Origin: Lacrimispora xylanisolvens
GTDB lineage: Bacteria > Bacillota > Clostridia > Lachnospirales > Lachnospiraceae
Assembly (NCBI RefSeq): GCF_002934545.1
Contig: NZ_PTJA01000001.1
Location: forward strand, 62,001-126,000
Direction: 5' to 3'
DNA: 64,000 nt
A program made the translations under genes and the position numbers. Of this stretch, positions 60,394 through 64,000 are shown piece after piece. Position 1 is the first letter of the stretch; each line of letters begins with the position of its first letter. The notes below the pieces were generated by a model that saw only the letters and a program-made list of their open reading frames with translations, was not told the DNA's origin and ran no database searches.

Positions 60394-60436
60394 GAACGCA
60401 TTTATTAGTCAATATGGCAATGGTGCGTTCTTTTTT
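60394..60436 (+). terminator. Terminator after the PrpR-type gene
   Basis: GAACGCA at 60394 pairs with TGCGTTC at 60424, then six T. A TATAAT at 60444-60449 just after it may belong to the transporter's promoter, without a clear -35. Confidence 0.8.
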
Positions 60437-60489
60437 ATGTTTATATAATTTACATATCTTACAAGCACGATGGGGAAGGGAAGGAGAAC

Positions 60490-61395
60490 ATGCAGCAAAA
60501 AAAAGAAAAGAGGTTTATTAATATACGTACCATACCGTATCTGATGGTACTGCCCTCAATATCAGTCATTGTCATTTTTATGTTTTACCCTATTTTTAAA
60601 ACATTCTATAACAGCTTTCATCATTATATCTTAACCAGACCAAAAGATTATGGCTTCGTAGGACTGGATAATTACGTTAAGCTGTTTTCTGATCCGCTGT
60701 TTTATAAGTCATTAAACAATACAGTAATCTGGACCTTTTTTAACGTATTCTTCCAGTGTATTCTGGGGCTTCTGGTAGCACTTCTTATGAATACAGAATT
60801 TAAGGGACGGAAGTTTTACCGTATGATCGTTTTTTCACCATGGGCATTCGGTGGAATGCTGGTAGCATTAATATTCAGCTATATGTTTACCGGACAAACC
60901 GGTGTGATCAACGATTTACTGATGAAATCCGGCCTGATTCATGAACGGATCTCCTGGTTTTCCACAGGCAGTCTTGCAAGAGGAACCCTGATCTTTACAA
61001 CAACCTGGAGAGGAATTCCGTTTTTTGCAGTATCCTTTCTGGCCGCCCTTCAATCCATACCTGGGGACTATTATGAAGCAGCAGATGTGGATGGTGCCAA
61101 TAATATTTATCAGTTCTGGAGAATTACACTGCCTTTGATAAAAAATACACTGATTTTAACCACGCTTCTCCGTACGATCTGGACGTTTAACATTGTTGAT
61201 ATTATTGCTGGTATGACAGATGGCGGACCCAACAATTCTACCATGACACTGCCCCATTACCTTATGACAAAGTTCAATGAAGGTCTGGATATCGGATATT
61301 CCAGCACTATGGCAGCAGTAATGGCGCTGATTCTGGCAGTATTTGCCGGTGTCTACGTTGCGGCAGGAGGATTTGGCAAGGAGGGAGACTTATAA
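60490..61395 (+). CDS. Carbohydrate ABC transporter permease (MalF/LacF type)
   Basis: 301 residues with six membrane segments, the first at about 15-38. The cytosolic EAA loop EAADVDGANNIYQFWRITLPLI (about residue 196-217) contacts the shared ATPase, which is not encoded here, as is usual when MsmX-type ATPases serve many importers. GGGAAGGAG precedes the ATG. It forms the channel with the next gene product. Confidence 0.93.
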   Translation: MQQKKEKRFINIRTIPYLMVLPSISVIVIFMFYPIFKTFYNSFHHYILTRPKDYGFVGLDNYVKLFSDPLFYKSLNNTVIWTFFNVFFQCILGLLVALLMNTEFKGRKFYRMIVFSPWAFGGMLVALIFSYMFTGQTGVINDLLMKSGLIHERISWFSTGSLARGTLIFTTTWRGIPFFAVSFLAALQSIPGDYYEAADVDGANNIYQFWRITLPLIKNTLILTTLLRTIWTFNIVDIIAGMTDGGPNNSTMTLPHYLMTKFNEGLDIGYSSTMAAVMALILAVFAGVYVAAGGFGKEGDL

Positions 61396-61400
61396 TCATT

Positions 61401-62243
61401 ATGAGCAATAAGACAAAGAAAAGATTAATCCGGATTTTTACTGTTAATATACCGTTGGTTGTCCTGTTTATCATTACCATTTTTCCGCTGTACTGGACAA
61501 TTGTAACTTCCCTAAAGCCTGAGAATCAGATAATGAAGCTGCCCTTAAAGTATTGGCCCAGCCCAATTACATTTGATAATTATAAATATATCTGGAATAA
61601 CATGGGATTTGATATTTACTTCTGGAACAGTGTAATGGTAACAGTAATCAGTACCGTGGTGTGTACGGTGGTTTCCCTCTTCGGAGGCTATGCCATTGCC
61701 AGATATCCATATAAAGGAAAGAAACTTACATATCTGATATTACTTGTTTCACAGATGTTTCCCGGTGTGGTCTTAATGATTCCACTGTTTGAAATCTTTA
61801 AAAATATGGGGATTGTGAATTCACCCTATTCCCTTATTTTAACCTATACCACAGTCCGGATTCCGTTTTGCATGATTATGATCAGCGGATTCGTTGCTGG
61901 TGTATCCCCTGCTCTGGAAGAGGCAGCTCAAATTGACGGATGTTCTGTTTTGGGGGCAATTACGAGAATTGTAGTACCAACCATCGCTCCCGGACTGGTG
62001 GCAGCAGGCGCATTTGCCTTTGTAAGCTCCTGGAATGAGTACGTATATGCATTTTGCTTTTTAAGCAGCGAACGGTATTTTACACTTCCCATTGGATTGA
62101 AGCTTATGAAGGGTGAGTTTTCAGTGGCGTATGGTAGTCTGGCAGCAGGCTGTGTCATGGCGCTGATCCCTGTAATTTTATTGTTTGCTTATATTCAGAA
62201 ATACCTGGTTTCCGGTTTATCAGCCGGTGCCGTTAAAGGTTAA
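61401..62243 (+). CDS. Carbohydrate ABC transporter permease (MalG type)
   Basis: 280 residues with six membrane segments. EAA loop EEAAQIDGCSVLGAITRIVVPTIAPG at about residue 172-197, and YWTIVTSLKP near the first segment, are typical of the MalG/YtcP group. It starts 5 bases after the partner permease and is followed 21 bases later by the binding-protein gene. Confidence 0.93.
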   Translation: MSNKTKKRLIRIFTVNIPLVVLFIITIFPLYWTIVTSLKPENQIMKLPLKYWPSPITFDNYKYIWNNMGFDIYFWNSVMVTVISTVVCTVVSLFGGYAIARYPYKGKKLTYLILLVSQMFPGVVLMIPLFEIFKNMGIVNSPYSLILTYTTVRIPFCMIMISGFVAGVSPALEEAAQIDGCSVLGAITRIVVPTIAPGLVAAGAFAFVSSWNEYVYAFCFLSSERYFTLPIGLKLMKGEFSVAYGSLAAGCVMALIPVILLFAYIQKYLVSGLSAGAVKG

Positions 62244-62264
62244 TATAATTTTAAGGAGGAACTT

Positions 62265-63653
62265 ATGAGAAAGGCAGTAGCAGCTATTTTAGCACTAAGT
62301 ATGATTGTGGGACTTACCGGATGTGCAGGTAAAAAGGAGGAGACAGCCCCTGCAAAGGAACAGACTGAGAGCAGCGGGGAAGCAGGAAAGAAAGAGGGAG
62401 AAAGCACTGCAGCAGAAACAACTAAGAGCGCAGGCGGAGATCAGGCTCCTGTTACCCTGACATTCTGGCACAGGGATGGAAATACAACCTCAAACCCGAT
62501 GTTTGATGTAATTATTAAAGATTTTGAAGAGAAATATCCATGGATTACAGTGGAGTATACGGGACTTGCAGCGGATTCTTATATGACCAAATATAACACC
62601 GCCATTGTAACCGGAGAAACACCAGACGTTTGTACCATTTCCAACAAGGATCTTAACGCACTGGTGGCACAGGATGCACTGCTGGATCTGGAAGAGTCGT
62701 TTAACCAGTGGGAGGAGAAAGATCAGATGCTTCCGGAGATTCTTGATTCTGCCCGCTTCCTTTCCGGAGATGGCAAGTTATATATGCTGGGTTATGGCAT
62801 GACTCAGGAAACTTCCTGGTATAACAAGAAATGGCATGAGGAGCATGGAATTGAGCCGGCACAAACCATAGACCAGCTGGTGGAATATAGTAAAAAATAT
62901 GCGGATAAGAGCAAAGGGGAATATTATTTCACTCTTCGCGGTGGTGCCGGATCAGCGGAAAACTTATTTATGTTCCTGATGTCCTATGCAGGCGTTACCT
63001 CTTTCTTTCAGGAAGACGGAACCTGTAATTTAAACAATCCAAAAATTGCAGAAGGTCTTGATGTATATGCAAGCCTCTACAAAGATGGTCTTGTTTCTGT
63101 TGATGCAATTTCCAATGGATTTAAAGAAATGGTAGCAGAATTTGGTTCTGGTACAGCTCAGTATATGATGCACAATTCCTCCTCTGTAGCAGAAAATGAA
63201 AAGAACTTAGGGGCTGAGAATGTAATGGTTGTTAAGCCTCTGGCAGGAAAGGACGGAATTGCAGTTTGTAAAGCGCCATCTTTTATGGGAGCTGCAGCGT
63301 TTAAAGCAACAAAGCATCCGGAAGAAGCCACTTTGTTTGTGGAATATCTTGCTTCAGCAGTTGGTGCAGGTTATGCAGATGTAACAGAGGGAAGAGTTCC
63401 GGTCAATAAAGGTATTTATGAACAGGACTGGTATAAGGAAAATCCTTACTATCAGGTTTATGCAACATTTGCAGAAGAGGGCGTTAAATTTGCCGAATTC
63501 CCGTTTTGGCTGGATGGCTATAATGAGTACGCAAAAACTAACATTACTGCAGATTTCCAGGCAGTTTTACATGGTGAAAAACAGGCTGCAGACGTTTGCA
63601 ATGCCTGGGCAAATGATTTGGGCAAGATGCAGAAAGAGTATCTGTCAAAATAA
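62265..63653 (+). CDS. Sugar ABC transporter substrate-binding lipoprotein
   Basis: 462 residues: signal peptide with lipobox GLTGC (Cys20), a Glu/Ser/Thr-rich linker to about residue 65, then the binding fold starting VTLTFWHRDGNTTSNPMFDVIIKDFEEKYP, typical of cluster B (family 1) proteins. Later YMMHNSSSV and FMGAAAFKATKHPEEATLFVEYLAS match sugar-binding relatives. AAGGAGG precedes ATG 62265. The GH88/GH105 gene that follows suggests the cargo is an unsaturated pectin- or glycosaminoglycan-derived oligosaccharide. Confidence 0.92.
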   Translation: MRKAVAAILALSMIVGLTGCAGKKEETAPAKEQTESSGEAGKKEGESTAAETTKSAGGDQAPVTLTFWHRDGNTTSNPMFDVIIKDFEEKYPWITVEYTGLAADSYMTKYNTAIVTGETPDVCTISNKDLNALVAQDALLDLEESFNQWEEKDQMLPEILDSARFLSGDGKLYMLGYGMTQETSWYNKKWHEEHGIEPAQTIDQLVEYSKKYADKSKGEYYFTLRGGAGSAENLFMFLMSYAGVTSFFQEDGTCNLNNPKIAEGLDVYASLYKDGLVSVDAISNGFKEMVAEFGSGTAQYMMHNSSSVAENEKNLGAENVMVVKPLAGKDGIAVCKAPSFMGAAAFKATKHPEEATLFVEYLASAVGAGYADVTEGRVPVNKGIYEQDWYKENPYYQVYATFAEEGVKFAEFPFWLDGYNEYAKTNITADFQAVLHGEKQAADVCNAWANDLGKMQKEYLSK

Positions 63654-63662
63654 ATAAAGGCT

Positions 63663-63687
63663 GGGCTGTCCGCTAAAAGGACAGCCC
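63663..63687 (+). terminator. Intercistronic hairpin after the binding-protein gene
   Basis: GGGCTGTCC at 63663 and GGACAGCCC at 63679, perfect 9-base arms with a 7-base loop. It is followed by AAATTAATAAA with no T run, so it more likely protects the abundant binding-protein mRNA than stops transcription. Confidence 0.6.
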
Positions 63688-63732
63688 AAATTAATAAAAT
63701 GCCAAGTAATGAAATTACAGGAGACTATAACA

Positions 63733-64000
63733 ATGGTATTTGAGCGCTATATCAAGAATTACATAAAAGAATTCAATGATCTTGACCGGGAGGTTTGGAA
63801 CTATGAGGATGGCTGCATTTTAATTGGAGCTGAGAAATTATTTCATGCCACAGGTGAGTCATTTTATTATGACTGTATCAGGAACTATGTAGATCGCTAT
63901 GTTGATGAAGATGGCAATATTAAGGGGTATGAAAGAGAAGAATATAATATTGACAGAATTCCGTCCGGTCTTGTTTTGTTCTTATTATATGAAAAAAGCG
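63733..64000 (+). CDS. GH88/GH105-type unsaturated glucuronyl hydrolase, N-terminal part
   Basis: The first 89 residues, cut by the window end. YEDGCILIGAEKLFHATGES, YVDRYVDEDGNIKGY and NIDRIPSGLVLFLLYEKS closely fit the start of the YteR/GH105 family, an alpha/alpha-barrel that removes unsaturated galacturonate from rhamnogalacturonan or related fragments. ATG 63733 lies 9 bases after AGGAG. No signal peptide, so it would act on oligosaccharides imported by the transporter just upstream. Confidence 0.82.
   Translation, partial: MVFERYIKNYIKEFNDLDREVWNYEDGCILIGAEKLFHATGESFYYDCIRNYVDRYVDEDGNIKGYEREEYNIDRIPSGLVLFLLYEKS

Overview
The window reads as chromosomal DNA of a strictly anaerobic, low-to-moderate GC Gram-positive bacterium, most likely a Lachnospiraceae member close to Lacrimispora/Clostridium. 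The signs are strong AGGAGG ribosome binding sites, a cobalamin riboswitch, GlpP antitermination, reverse rubrerythrin with PerR, an anaerobic CO-dehydrogenase-like cluster and many lipoprotein solute-binding proteins. Taxonomy is inferred from gene content, not computed. No rRNA, tRNA, CRISPR array, transposase or prophage was recognised.

Layout. 1-3.2 kb: cobalt ECF transporter, unusually split as cbiQ-cbiO, then a cobalamin riboswitch, then cbiM-cbiN. 3.2-8.3 kb: a Crp/Fnr-type regulator divergent from an operon of two U32-like proteins (one with a cysteine cluster, one without), a HAD phosphatase and an IMP dehydrogenase of the Tritrichomonas type. 8.4-12.9 kb: exonuclease III, an ABC-F ATPase and a GlgX-like protein that has lost its catalytic residues. 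12.9-15.7 kb (minus strand): glycosyltransferase, PadR repressor and 2-hydroxyacid dehydrogenase behind a promoter with twin PadR-like operators. 15.7-21.4 kb: NIF3 protein, a second Crp-type regulator, then Rrf2 - CooS - CooF - flavin oxidoreductase; the CooS keeps its metal ligands but has lost key second-shell residues. 21.6-24.8 kb: VTC polyphosphate polymerase, DUF4956 membrane protein and a beta-helix lipoprotein. 24.8-29.2 kb: luxS and a yclNOPQ-type siderophore importer.

29.4-41 kb: Ca2+ P-type ATPase, then a glycerol regulon (glpK, glpA-like, a second flavoprotein, DUF1667, and glpP). The glpK and glpA leaders both carry a GAGACGA(C/A)AGAG motif before a terminator hairpin, which are very probably the GlpP targets. 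Between DUF1667 and glpP sits a foreign-looking AraC/solute-binding fusion gene, followed by a scar holding the 5' end of a second, broken copy. 41-55 kb: peptidases, glycosyltransferase, rubrerythrin/reverse rubrerythrin/PerR with matching operators, LysR, PHP phosphatase, S1-domain protein, small alarmone synthetase, GDPD, dtd, M18 aminopeptidase, a trigger-factor-like lipoprotein, xpt and a HAD phosphatase. 55.3-56.7 kb: an AT-rich islet with an RloA-like ATPase and a 35-residue possible remnant of its partner. 56.7-64 kb: a COG2509 flavoprotein divergent from a PrpR-type regulator whose AAA+ domain is degenerate, followed by a sugar ABC importer and the start of a GH88/GH105 unsaturated glucuronyl hydrolase, which points to pectin-derived oligosaccharides.

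The most interesting stretches are the divergent CODH-like cluster, the U32 pair with its class-II activator site, the AraC-lipoprotein fusion with its duplicated remnant, the dead GlgX and the degenerate PrpR.
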